Part shown: in pieces, positions 17,810-25,729 of the stretch
Position numbering within the stretch: the stretch's first letter is position 1
How the letters are laid out: each line of letters opens with the position of its first letter
Assembly (NCBI RefSeq): GCF_000379625.1
Contig: NZ_KB903221.1
Location: 292-64,291, forward strand
Direction of reading: 5' to 3'
Origin: Actinomycetospora chiangmaiensis DSM 45062
GTDB taxonomy: Bacteria; Actinomycetota; Actinomycetes; Mycobacteriales; Pseudonocardiaceae
Length of the DNA stretch: 64,000 nucleotides
Program-made: the position numbers and the translations under genes
The notes under the pieces: model-generated
The model's input: the letters and a program-made list of their open reading frames with translations, nothing else
The model's database searches: none
What the model was told of the DNA's origin: nothing

Positions 17810-18817
17810 TCAGCAAGCGCGATCGTCCGACGGGACGACGCAGACCCCGCACCTGCGGGTCGCGCCCTCGGACCGCCCGCCCGCCGAGCCCGACGGGTGT
17901 GCCCGCACGGAGGGCGCGACGCCGACGCGGGCAGCCGCGTAACCGCCCACGACCACCGGGAACTGTGCGAGGAAGCCGATGTCGCGCACGAGGTAGCGAC
18001 GCCACAGGCGCGGGAACTCCGTGGACAGCCGCCAGAGGGCCTCGGTGCCCGACCGCTGACAGATCTTCGGGGCGCGCGCTGCGGCTCCGGAGAGGAAGTC
18101 GATCGTGCCGCCGGCACCGACGAGCACGCAGCCCGGAAAACGGTGCTTGTGCTCGTCGATCCACATCTCCTGACGGGGCGCGCCGAGACAGACGATGACG
18201 ATGTCCGGCCGGAACTCCGCGAGATCGCTCACGAGCTGTCGGTCATCGTCGTCCCCGATCGAGAAACCCATGGCCGGGCTGGCGGTGAACACCCGACCGA
18301 GCCTGGGGTGCGATACGGCCAGGCGCCGGGCCGCCTCCTCCACCCGGCCATCTGCACCCCCGACCAGCGCCACCCGGAGACCCTGCTCCGCGGCGAGGTC
18401 GATGAGGTCGGAGGTGAGGTCGACGCCGGTCACCCGCCTCGCGCTCCTCGTCCCCGTGATGCGGGACAGCAGCGCGAGCGGAGCACCGTCGATCGTCCGC
18501 ACCTCGGCGCGCGAGTACGCCGCGGCGAACCGGGCGTCCTTCTTCATCAACATCAGGTGGTCGACGTTGCAGGTGAAGACGGCCGTGCCGGCGGGCCGTC
18601 GACGCGCTCGGCTCAGGATCGATTCCGCTGCATGCCGAACGGACGCGAAGACGTCGAGGTCGACGTCGAACAGGTGATGCCGAAGGTTCTCGGCGACGGC
18701 CGGAGCCGGATGCCTGTTCTCGAAAGGCTCCGGCAGCCGCGGGGCCGCAACGAAAGGCACGGTGTCGAGTGGATCGACGATCGCGATCTCAGCGGGTGCT
18801 CCCAACGATGACACCAT
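17810..18817 (-). CDS. WecB/TagA/CpsF-family glycosyltransferase
   Basis: 335 aa. The family signature is present in order: TCNVDHLMLMKKDARF, RTIDGAPLALLSRI (family norm DG.P), VTGVDLTSDLID, VALVGGADGRVEEAA, DIVIVCLGAPRQEMWIDEH and GAGGTIDFLSGAAARAP. These GT26 enzymes add N-acetylmannosaminuronic acid-type or glucosyl residues to undecaprenyl-PP-linked intermediates. A ~75-residue N-terminal extension and a basic tail are outside the core. It is the first gene of the long minus-strand operon; the tail may be shorter if the host uses another frame end, but no stop precedes 17810. Confidence 0.88.
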   Translation of the reverse strand: MVSSLGAPAEIAIVDPLDTVPFVAAPRLPEPFENRHPAPAVAENLRHHLFDVDLDVFASVRHAAESILSRARRRPAGTAVFTCNVDHLMLMKKDARFAAAYSRAEVRTIDGAPLALLSRITGTRSARRVTGVDLTSDLIDLAAEQGLRVALVGGADGRVEEAARRLAVSHPRLGRVFTASPAMGFSIGDDDDRQLVSDLAEFRPDIVIVCLGAPRQEMWIDEHKHRFPGCVLVGAGGTIDFLSGAAARAPKICQRSGTEALWRLSTEFPRLWRRYLVRDIGFLAQFPVVVGGYAAARVGVAPSVRAHPSGSAGGRSEGATRRCGVCVVPSDDRAC

Positions 18818-19068
18818 CGCGGATCAGACCCCGCGTCCGGTCGGCGTCGACTGGGCGCTGTACGCACCTCGACTGATGAATCCGACCCAGCATTCAATAC
18901 ACACGTTCGCGCTCCCCCCGGCCGTGACAAAACGTGACGCCTGCCTGCCGGAACGGCCTCCCCGCCGTCCCGACAACCCCCAGCAACAGCGTCCCAACCT
19001 AGCGACGCCGACATGGACTCCATCGTGTCAGGGAGAGCTTTCTGTTAGCACGTCTCGCCTTCGTCTTC

Positions 19069-19089
19069 GGCGTGTCGTCGCAACACGCC
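19069..19089. promoter_or_regulatory. Inverted repeat GGCGTGT-N7-ACACGCC, copy 2
   Basis: Perfect 7-bp arms and a 7-bp spacer (CGTCGCA), matching the copy at 6893-6913 in arms, spacer length and five of seven spacer bases. ACGACTTAT follows at 19092-19100. It lies about 250 bases upstream of the first gene of the long polysaccharide operon. Confidence 0.55.
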
Positions 19090-19145
19090 GTACGACTTAT
19101 GATGCAGTGTCGCGTATCACCACTCGTTCGAGGTTCGTCATTGTT

Positions 19146-19162
19146 CGGACGAAAACCGTCCG
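19146..19162. promoter_or_regulatory. Small inverted repeat CGGACG-N5-CGTCCG
   Basis: Six-bp perfect arms around AAAAC in the divergent gap. Flanking TTGTT and TGTTCG extend the similarity slightly. It could be an operator; it lacks a T-run and follows no gene end, so a terminator is unlikely. Confidence 0.3.
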
Positions 19163-19219
19163 TGTTCGACCCGTCGCTCCCCCACCTCGAGGACCGACAT
19201 CGATATGTCTGAGGCCCTC

Positions 19220-19247
19220 TTGACCATTAGCTCATTCAAGCTAACGG
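19220..19247 (+). promoter_or_regulatory. Candidate promoter with embedded palindrome
   Basis: TTGACC (19220-19225) and TAACGG (19242-19247) are separated by 16 bases. The spacer and -10 contain a perfect inverted repeat TTAGCT-N6-AGCTAA (19227-19244), so a repressor bound there would block the promoter. It is 257 bases upstream of the PIG-L start. Both hexamers are imperfect. Confidence 0.35.
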
Positions 19248-19344
19248 TCCGGCCAACCTTGATCACTCACCGCGAGATGCCGCTGACGCAACGACGTTCC
19301 GCGTACCGGACGCAGGCGGGCGTGTAACAGAACTGGGTCGCCCC

Positions 19345-19372
19345 TTGCCCTTACTCGATCCAGCGATACGGT
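19345..19372 (+). promoter_or_regulatory. Candidate sigma-A-type promoter for PIG-L gene
   Basis: TTGCCC (19345-19350), a 16-base spacer and TACGGT (19367-19372), which fits the actinobacterial TANNNT -10 pattern. Transcription would start near 19379, giving a leader of about 125 bases to the ATG at 19504. Confidence 0.4.
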
Positions 19373-19503
19373 TCGCGTGCAATGTGGGGGACGAAGCGGA
19401 CCGGCGCGCCGAAATTCGCGTGTGCCTTCGCCGATCGTCGGCGGGACCCGGCGCGCGGACATGTGCCGCTTCCGCGACCTGAGCACGTCGATCCGGGGGG
19501 ATC

Positions 19504-20343
19504 ATGGAAACTTGCTTCGGGCCGCTGCACGATGCTGTCGAAGGCCGCGCTCGACTCGTGCTGCTATCCCCGCACCTCGACGACGTCGTGCTCTCCTGCG
19601 GCTCCTTGATCGGAGAGCTCGCCGACCGCTGCGAGGTCTCCGTCGTGAGCGCCTTCAGCTCCGGCGGAGCCGCTCCTCACACACGAGCAGCGCGCCGGAT
19701 ACTGGCTTCCGCGGGCTATCGGGACGCCCACGCGTACTACCGAGACCGTCGAACCGAGGACGAGCGCGCCGTCCGCCACCTCGGCGCGCAGCCGAACCAT
19801 CTGGGGTTCGCCGACGCGCCGTTCCGCCGCCGTGTGGTGCCACGGGGCCTCGGCCGGGCGGCCGCCTGCTTGCCCGAGCTCGTGCACCGGTATCCGACTG
19901 TGCGGTTCGACATCGCACGCGGTCGCCTGTGTGCCGGGGATCGGGACGTTCGGGTCGCCCTTGCATCTGCTCTCGAGCCCCACGTGGAGAACGCCGACAT
20001 CGTGTTCCTGCCCCTGGCCATCGGGGGGCACCCGGATCACCGGCTGGTCCGTGACCTCGGGCTGAATCTCGCCGCGCCCGTGGTCTACTACTCGGACTTC
20101 CCCTACAACCTCACGCACCGTCCGGACGCGGAATTCCTCCGACACCAACGTTTGCGAAGTTGGTGCTACGACGGGCCCTCCTGGCGCAAGGTCGAGGCCG
20201 TGAGCTGTTATCGAAGCCAGTTCGACGGGCTGTTCCCGGCCGGGTCGATCCCGCGACTCCCTGAGACCTACTGGCTGACCGAGGCTGCTGCACACCTCGT
20301 GGTCACAGGCCCCGGCGACCACCACGCCCGCGGCGTCCGGTGA
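19504..20343 (+). CDS. PIG-L/LmbE family deacetylase
   Basis: 279 aa from ATG 19504 with GGGGGG four bases upstream. The zinc site is LLSPHLDDVVLSCG (the family's H-P/L-D-D motif), with the third ligand expected in LAIGGHPDHRLVRD. PIG-L family members remove N-acetyl groups from GlcNAc-containing substrates (MshB in mycothiol synthesis, or sugar deacetylases of glycopeptide and polysaccharide clusters). MshB itself is larger and differs in context, so a polysaccharide- or secondary-metabolite-linked deacetylase is more likely. It is transcribed away from the polysaccharide operon and followed by the IS110 element. Confidence 0.85.
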   Translation: METCFGPLHDAVEGRARLVLLSPHLDDVVLSCGSLIGELADRCEVSVVSAFSSGGAAPHTRAARRILASAGYRDAHAYYRDRRTEDERAVRHLGAQPNHLGFADAPFRRRVVPRGLGRAAACLPELVHRYPTVRFDIARGRLCAGDRDVRVALASALEPHVENADIVFLPLAIGGHPDHRLVRDLGLNLAAPVVYYSDFPYNLTHRPDAEFLRHQRLRSWCYDGPSWRKVEAVSCYRSQFDGLFPAGSIPRLPETYWLTEAAAHLVVTGPGDHHARGVR

Positions 20344-20354
20344 TATCGCCCGCT

Positions 20355-20408
20355 TCACCAGGACTCGTCGAAGGTGCGTCCGAGGTGCTCAACGGTCGGA
20401 ACGGTGGA
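20355..20408 (-). pseudogene. Possible C-terminal remnant of a gene split by the IS110 element
   Basis: On the minus strand, the last codons before the TGA at 20355 read STVPTVEHLGRTFDESW, which looks like a genuine protein end (balanced residues, no shadow-like Arg/Pro run). It abuts the left edge of the IS110 element. The matching N-terminal part would be 21775-21902. Joining them exactly at the CTCTGCTG direct repeat shifts the frame by one, so either the boundary or the pairing is inexact. Confidence 0.3.
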
Positions 20409-20416
20409 CTCTGCTG

Positions 20417-20690
20417 ACGACGCCTGAATCCTGACTGTGAGACTGCTGGAGCCGGTCCCGAGCGGCCGTGATGGGCTGGCGGCGAGACGGCGGGCGTGAC
20501 CCGAATTCTGACTGGCCCTGTGCCTTGGCGTGGGACTTGTCCGTCCGCTGTCCTCGACGCCGGCCCGGCCGGGAGTAGCTGGCTTGATCAGGAGCTTGAC
20601 CGCCAGGTAGCAGCTGGCGTGTCCCGTCACAGTCCTGCCGATCTCCCGCACCGGACCGGAGCCACGTCCGTCCCCGGTAGAGGAGCACGC
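20417..20690 (+). ncRNA. Candidate IS110 bridge (guide) RNA region
   Basis: In the IS110 group the non-coding left end is known to encode a structured bridge RNA that pairs with target and donor DNA and is bound by the recombinase. This stretch has no gene and shows an imperfect direct repeat GAATYCTGACTG at 20426-20437 and 20503-20514, a CGGCCCGGCCG-rich hairpin near 20561-20572 and a repeated CCAGGTAGCAGCTGG-like stem near 20602-20616. The exact RNA ends and guide loops cannot be fixed by eye. Confidence 0.45.
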
Positions 20691-20692
20691 GG

Positions 20693-21757
20693 TTGTCCAT
20701 GCTCGCAGAGCAGGTCGAGGTCGTCATCGGCGTCGACACCCACAAACACACCCACACCGCCGCGGTCGTCACCGCCGCGACCGGCGCGGTCCTCGCGCAG
20801 CTGACCGTGGCCACCGACCTCGAGGGCTACCAGCAGCTCCTGGAGCTCGCCGGGCAGCACAGCCCGCTGCGGGCGTGGGCGATGGAAGGCTCCGGTGGCT
20901 ACGGCGCCGGGCTGGCCGCTCACCTCGCTGAGCGCGAGGAGTTGGTCGTCGAGCTCGACCGGCCCGCTCGCCCCACGCGCAAGGCGGGCGCGAAGTCCGA
21001 CCCGATCGACGCCGCTCGCGCGGCCCGCGACGCGCTCGCCCGGGTCCACCTCGGCCAACCCCGCACCGGGCCGGAACGGGCGGCGCTGCAGGTCCTGCTG
21101 ACCGCCAGGCGGGCAGCGGTCGCCGCGTCGGTCGATGGGCAGAGCCAGCTCCAGGCGATGATCGTGACCGCCCCCGAGCAGGTGCGGGCTCGGTTCTGGG
21201 GGCTGTCGACCCGCGCGATGCTCGCCGCAGCACTCAAACTGCGCCCTGCCTACTACGCCGCCGAGGTGCACGTCCACACCGCGATGACCACGCTCAAGGC
21301 CATCGCCCGCCGCGTCCAGACCCTCGACGACGAAGCCGCCGGGCACGAGAAGGCGATCAAGAAAATCGTGTCGGCCTGGCGACCGGACCTGCTCGCGCTG
21401 ACCGGGGTCGGCCCGATCGTCGCCGCGACCGTGCTCGCCGCCTGGTCACACACCGGGCGCTGCCGCGACGACGCCGCGTTCGCGATGCTCGCCGGCACCG
21501 CCCCCATTCCCGCCTCCTCCGGCATGACGACACGCCACCGACTCAACCGCTCCGGCGACCGCCAACTCAACCGCGCGATCTACACCATCGTGATCACCCG
21601 GCTCCGGCTCGACCCCGCCACCCGCGCCTACGCCGAACGACGACGAGCCCAAGGCAAGACCGACCGCGAGATCCGCCGCTGTCTCAGCCGCTACGTCACC
21701 CGCCAGCTCTACCGCCAGCTCGAATCAACACCGACCCAGCCCCTTGACGCGTCATAG
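20693..21757 (+). CDS. IS110-family transposase (DEDD-Ser recombinase)
   Basis: 354 aa, full length for the family. The N-terminal RuvC-like DEDD domain shows VVIGVDTHKHTHTAAV (first Asp about 15), AMEGSGGYGAGLA (Glu) and KSDPIDAARAARDAL (Asp pair). A helical middle leads to the C-terminal Transposase_20 domain with LLALTGVGPIVAATVLA, FAMLAGTAPIPASSGMTTR (the catalytic Ser region) and RSGDRQLNRAIYTIVI. All key residues appear intact, so the element may be active. ATG 20693 or 20699 could start it. It works with a guide RNA from the element's left end. Confidence 0.95.
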   Translation: MSMLAEQVEVVIGVDTHKHTHTAAVVTAATGAVLAQLTVATDLEGYQQLLELAGQHSPLRAWAMEGSGGYGAGLAAHLAEREELVVELDRPARPTRKAGAKSDPIDAARAARDALARVHLGQPRTGPERAALQVLLTARRAAVAASVDGQSQLQAMIVTAPEQVRARFWGLSTRAMLAAALKLRPAYYAAEVHVHTAMTTLKAIARRVQTLDDEAAGHEKAIKKIVSAWRPDLLALTGVGPIVAATVLAAWSHTGRCRDDAAFAMLAGTAPIPASSGMTTRHRLNRSGDRQLNRAIYTIVITRLRLDPATRAYAERRRAQGKTDREIRRCLSRYVTRQLYRQLESTPTQPLDAS

Positions 21758-21774
21758 GAGCGTCCCCTCTGCTG

Positions 21775-21902
21775 GTCAATCCGGCGTCGTCGACCCAGTA
21801 CCGCCCGGTGAGGTCGCCAGTCGCGGCGTGTAGTTCCCGCCAGTCTCGTTTCTGGTGACCGTTGATCTCGACCACGTCGTGGTCGATGTCGCTGACGGTC
21901 AA
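21775..21902 (-). pseudogene. Possible N-terminal remnant of a gene cut by the IS110 element
   Basis: From ATG 21902 on the minus strand the frame reads MTVSDIDHDVVEINGHQKRD, then WRELHAATGDLTGRYWVDDA, a plausible protein start rather than a shadow. It runs directly into the right end of the IS110 element, after which the composition changes to element sequence. It is probably the 5' part of a small gene whose 3' part is 20355-20408. I do not recognise the family. Confidence 0.4.
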
Positions 21903-21966
21903 GGCAATGCGCGTGGCGGGGAGCGTATCGAAGAAGGGACCGCGGCTGGTGGCGTCACGATCGCTA

Positions 21967-24816
21967 TCAGCCGATCCCAGGCTCGGTCGTCATCCAGCTC
22001 TCGGACACGTCTGCATGGCGCGGTGAGGGCGTCTTGGGAGCCGGCCGCGATCCGACGGCTACGGGCTTCATCTCGGCCGCGAACGATCTGCGCCGAGCCA
22101 CCACGGTCCCCTGGCCGAGGGCGTGGTCGTCGAACCATGCCGACAATGCTGCCCAGCGCGCCGAACTCTTCTCGCACCACAGCACGAGGTCCGGAGTGAC
22201 GAGCGCGCCTCCATCGACGGCCTTGATCAGCCTCGTCCACTCGAGTTGGAGCGCCGGGGGACGCGCTCGCTCGCAGCACAGGTGGTCGAGACCGGCGCCT
22301 CCGGCGCGAACGATCTCACCGAGCTGCTGCAGGCGCCGGTCTCCGTGGATCATCGCGGCCTTGAGCTTCTTTGCGATGGTGGTTGCGGGTCCGGCGTCGG
22401 GCGACAGGGCGCGCACCACGGTCAGCCCCATCATGCTCGACAGCTGACGGGCAAGGACGTCCTCGGAGTAGAGCGGATGCGGCTTGCGCTCGAGATCGAT
22501 GGCCGTCGTCTCCGACCACTCGCTGATCGTGCGGGCGATCGAGTGCCTGGTCGCCCAGTCCCGGTGGTCGACCGCCAGGATTCCGGCGAGCCTCCAACCC
22601 TCGCGCTCGTCCTCCACCCATTGCCGAACTGCCGCAGGGCTCGGCGGCCGTGTTCGGACGGAAACTGCGCGACCGGTCCATAGCTCGGCCATCCGCTCGC
22701 CGGAATCGGCGATCAGCTCGTCCACGTGCTTGGCCTGCTGCCAGATGCCGAGGCGTGGGCCGCGTTGGTAGGCCCGTCCGACCGACCCGAAGGTCCGGGC
22801 CTCGAAGTCGCGGAACACGCGGAACCGGCGGAGCTGGTCGAGATCGGGGTCCTCGGTCAGCAGCCACGTCCGCTGCGAGGCCAGATAGCCGCTGTCCCAG
22901 CACTCGACGGCCTTGCCGAGCTCGTCGATTGCGAGTCGCGCGGCGGGGTTATCGCCGGGACGATCGCCCGGACGTCGCTCGGCCGCCTTGAAGATGTCAG
23001 GCGGAAACAGCAGCAGCGCGAACACGCATGCCGCGTTGTAGTGCTCGTGCCAGGAGCTCAGAGCGCCGGCGGACGGGAGAACGATCGACGCGACCAGCGC
23101 CTGCACGCCTGCGACCGCCGGAGGCCACTCGCCACCCGTAGCAAGCCCGCGGGACTCCTCCTGCCACGACGGCACCCGCAGCACCCGCCGCGGAGGCGCG
23201 GTCGGCGGCGGCGTCTTATCGCGACGCTCGGCGTGCACCATGGCCATCACGCGGCGGAGGTAGGCGGACAACAGGGCGAGCTCCAGCGACCGGCGGGGCA
23301 GTAGTTCCCGGTAGCGACGGAGAAGCCGACGCCACGGGCGGGCCCGCCGCTCCGCGACGAGCCGCTCCAACTCGACCGCACCCGTCGTCGTGAAGAAGAT
23401 CCGTGCGTCCTTCTCCGAGGCGCGGCGCTGCTCCTCGGGAAGGTCTGTTCGACGGTCGCTCAGGATGTCGTCGAGTGGAGCGATGCCCGCGCCCTTCACG
23501 AGCTCGGCACCGATCTCGGCGTACCGGCTCGTGAAGCGGTCGGAGAGAATTCGGCGGAGGTACTCGCGGCGCAGCTCCCGCGCACCCCGGTGGCGGGGAC
23601 ACCCGAGGTCCCGGTGCCACCACTGGGCGGCCAGCTTGTCCCCGAGGCCGAGCAGGACGGCGTGGCGGTAGCGCGCCACCTGCACCACAGGGTGGCCTTG
23701 GCGCAGAGCCGGCGCGCCGGTCCGGTCACTCCAGGGAACCGCGTGATCGCCGGGGCGCGCATTCCACCACCGCGACAGCCTGCGGCTCGTACGCGACGCC
23801 CGGCTGATGATGTCGTCGTAGGTGAGCAGCGCGTCCAGGTGCATGTCCATCGTCTCCTGGAGCTTGCCGAGCTCCAGGCGCAGGGCGAGGTTGCCAGGAT
23901 CCAGAGCCCGAGCGCGCCGCAGGGTCGCCAGGGCCTCGTCGAAGCGCCTCGCGGTGCGCTCGGCCTCGAAGCGCTGCACGAGGTGGAACAGGTCCCGGGG
24001 GATCCGGCGTCCTCGCCACGGCGTCCACGGCGGCGTCCGGCACAGCCTGGTCTGGGGCAGGATCGCGGCCGCCACCCAGTGGGCGGCGTGCTCGATCGCC
24101 TCCTCCCAGGTCTCCTCATGGATGATCGCCGGAGCAACCGCCGCCGACGGCAGCCGGACGAGTTCCACGTGCACGACCTTGTCCCGCTGTCGTGAGCGCT
24201 CCCGCCCGTCCTCGCGGCGTGAATTCGGCAGGTCGGCGGGATCGTCCGACTTCTCGAACAGCTCGCACCGCACCCGGAACGCCGACATCGGCGCGAGGAG
24301 ACGGAGCAGCCGGACGACCGGAGCCCACGGCACGGACGCCGACTCCCCCGCCTGCGCGACGATGTCGAGGAATTCTGTCGAGCTCCCCGGAGTGGGAAGC
24401 GCGGTCGACCGGTACAGCCTCGTATTCGAGAGGCTGCGTTGAAACTCGTGCGTCATCTGCCGGGCGAGCGGGGTGAGGGTCGACTCGCTCGCGGGCGCCC
24501 GAAGTGCCCCGGTGCGATCGACGATCGGGAGCACTGCGATCGGTCCGGGCCCCGCCGCGAGCAACTCGATCCTCGTCCGACGGATGGTGGCCGTCGTCGT
24601 CAGCGCGACGGCCACGAGCGCCACCACGGCCAGCCCCGGGCGCAGGATCGCGGCCGTCGCGCCGTCGCCGCCCAGGCCTGGAACCCAGCAGATGATCGCC
24701 CAACAGGCGACCACGGCGGCCACGGGCACCGCGATCGCGACCCCGAGCCACCGACCCCACCTCGGCGGCGGGACGTCCGCCGGATCACTGTGCGCGTTCT
24801 CGCGCCTGCCGGCCAC
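21967..24816 (-). CDS. Large TPR-like membrane protein of unknown function
   Basis: 949 aa from GTG 24816, with AGGGGGC upstream. Two N-terminal spans (about 24-46 and 56-76) are followed by a large, probably cytoplasmic region. Around residues 280-330 a TPR-like pair is visible: RFDEALATLRRARALDPGN and LRLELGKLQETMDMHLDALL. The rest is helical, rich in Arg and Trp, with no catalytic motif I can identify. A scaffold or sensor is conceivable, but function is unknown. It stands alone between the IS110 element and a two-component system, with an inverted repeat just upstream (24840-24856). Confidence 0.75.
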   Translation of the reverse strand: MAGRRENAHSDPADVPPPRWGRWLGVAIAVPVAAVVACWAIICWVPGLGGDGATAAILRPGLAVVALVAVALTTTATIRRTRIELLAAGPGPIAVLPIVDRTGALRAPASESTLTPLARQMTHEFQRSLSNTRLYRSTALPTPGSSTEFLDIVAQAGESASVPWAPVVRLLRLLAPMSAFRVRCELFEKSDDPADLPNSRREDGRERSRQRDKVVHVELVRLPSAAVAPAIIHEETWEEAIEHAAHWVAAAILPQTRLCRTPPWTPWRGRRIPRDLFHLVQRFEAERTARRFDEALATLRRARALDPGNLALRLELGKLQETMDMHLDALLTYDDIISRASRTSRRLSRWWNARPGDHAVPWSDRTGAPALRQGHPVVQVARYRHAVLLGLGDKLAAQWWHRDLGCPRHRGARELRREYLRRILSDRFTSRYAEIGAELVKGAGIAPLDDILSDRRTDLPEEQRRASEKDARIFFTTTGAVELERLVAERRARPWRRLLRRYRELLPRRSLELALLSAYLRRVMAMVHAERRDKTPPPTAPPRRVLRVPSWQEESRGLATGGEWPPAVAGVQALVASIVLPSAGALSSWHEHYNAACVFALLLFPPDIFKAAERRPGDRPGDNPAARLAIDELGKAVECWDSGYLASQRTWLLTEDPDLDQLRRFRVFRDFEARTFGSVGRAYQRGPRLGIWQQAKHVDELIADSGERMAELWTGRAVSVRTRPPSPAAVRQWVEDEREGWRLAGILAVDHRDWATRHSIARTISEWSETTAIDLERKPHPLYSEDVLARQLSSMMGLTVVRALSPDAGPATTIAKKLKAAMIHGDRRLQQLGEIVRAGGAGLDHLCCERARPPALQLEWTRLIKAVDGGALVTPDLVLWCEKSSARWAALSAWFDDHALGQGTVVARRRSFAAEMKPVAVGSRPAPKTPSPRHADVSESWMTTEPGIG

Positions 24817-24839
24817 AGTTGCCCCCTGTCCCCCCGAAC

Positions 24840-24856
24840 CCGGTGATTCTCACCGG
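24840..24856. promoter_or_regulatory. Inverted repeat CCGGTGA-N3-TCACCGG
   Basis: Perfect 7-bp arms with TTC between them, 24 bases upstream of the 949-aa gene start and about 210 bases after the response-regulator stop. It may be an operator on the leader of the large gene, or a weak terminator for the two-component operon. Position close to the ribosome site favours regulation. Confidence 0.35.
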
Positions 24857-25063
24857 AGTTCCGGGTGCGAGGAAGGTCCGAACGGAGGACGAGACCGGGG
24901 CCGAACGGGGCTCGCGGCCAATCCGGTCGGGGGCTCGCTGGGCCCGAACTGAGCTCGATGAGCTGGTCCTACCGGCCGCGCCGGGTGCGGCCTCGGACCA
25001 GCGCCCATGGGCGCTCGACCGCGGCTGGGCTCTGTCCACCACGACAACGCGGCGGAGCCCGGA

Positions 25064-25729
25064 TCACATCCGAGCCAGGCCAGCGCGGAGCACCGCCACC
25101 ACGGCCTCGACGCGATTCCGGGAGCCGGTCTTCGTCCGGATGCGGGTGATGTGCGTCTTGACGGTCGGCAGGGCTACGGAGAGTTCGCGGGCGATCTCCT
25201 CGTTGTAGAGACCGTCGACCATCAGCTGTGCAACCTCCCGCTCTCGGGGACTGAGACGGTCGCGGACGTCCCGGTGGGCTCGCCTCCCGCGACCGTGCGC
25301 GCGCAGCTCCGCCAGAATGGCTGGGGCCACGGCCGGGTCGATCCACGCCTCGCCGCCCGCGACGGCCACCACCGCGGGCACCAGATCGCGGTAGGACTGC
25401 TTGAGCAGAAAACCGCTCGCTCCCGCGGCCAGCGACCGGATCGTCGTCTCGTCCTGGAACGCCGTGAGCACGAGCACCCGCACCGGAGGCCGGTCGTCGC
25501 CAGAGGTCCCCTCGACGACCCGGCGCGTGGCCTCGACGCCGTCGAGCTCGGGCATGCGAATGTCCACCAGCAGCACGTCTGGACGCAAATCCGTGGCGAG
25601 CTCGACCGCCGCCGTTCCGGTCGCGGCCTCGCCCACGACGCGGATCCGATCGTCGGCCTCGAGCAGAGAAACTGCCGCGGTGCGCGAGAGCGGATCGTCG
25701 TCAGCGACCACCATCGCGAGCTCAGGCAT
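25064..25729 (-). CDS. NarL/LuxR-family response regulator
   Basis: 221 aa from ATG 25729, overlapping the kinase stop by eight bases. The receiver domain has the acidic pocket VVADDDP (D10-D12), phospho-acceptor D56 in VLLVDIRMP, a Thr in VLVLTAF and Lys in FLLKQSY. The C-terminal LuxR HTH is SPREREVAQLMVDGLYNEEI followed by LSVALPTVKTHITRI. It would be phosphorylated by the kinase encoded just upstream and bind DNA as a dimer. Targets are unknown; nearby inverted repeats (24840-24856, 27524-27544) are candidates. Confidence 0.93.
   Translation of the reverse strand: MPELAMVVADDDPLSRTAAVSLLEADDRIRVVGEAATGTAAVELATDLRPDVLLVDIRMPELDGVEATRRVVEGTSGDDRPPVRVLVLTAFQDETTIRSLAAGASGFLLKQSYRDLVPAVVAVAGGEAWIDPAVAPAILAELRAHGRGRRAHRDVRDRLSPREREVAQLMVDGLYNEEIARELSVALPTVKTHITRIRTKTGSRNRVEAVVAVLRAGLARM

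Larger units (their letters stand above)
18818..19503. other. Long divergent intergenic region
   Basis: This 686-base gap separates the leftward polysaccharide operon from the rightward PIG-L gene. No credible gene is present. It contains the second GGCGTGT/ACACGCC inverted repeat (19069-19089), a hairpin (19146-19162) and two candidate rightward promoters, one spanned by its own palindrome. The local composition is less GC-rich than coding DNA nearby. The minus-strand promoter was not pinned down. Confidence 0.6.
20409..21774 (+). mobile_element. IS110-family insertion sequence
   Basis: One transposase gene (20693-21757) preceded by about 280 bases of non-coding DNA. IS110 elements lack terminal inverted repeats and do not make true target duplications, so ends are hard to place. 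I use an 8-bp direct repeat, CTCTGCTG, at 20409-20416 and 21767-21774 as a tentative marker; this gives about 1.36 kb, normal for the family. Such an 8-bp match could occur by chance. The long 5' end puts it in the IS110 group rather than IS1111. Confidence 0.6.

Noticed and set aside
19382-19609. 75-aa frame starting near the predicted PIG-L transcript start
   Set aside because: It overlaps the PIG-L start out of frame and has no ribosome site or recognisable sequence.
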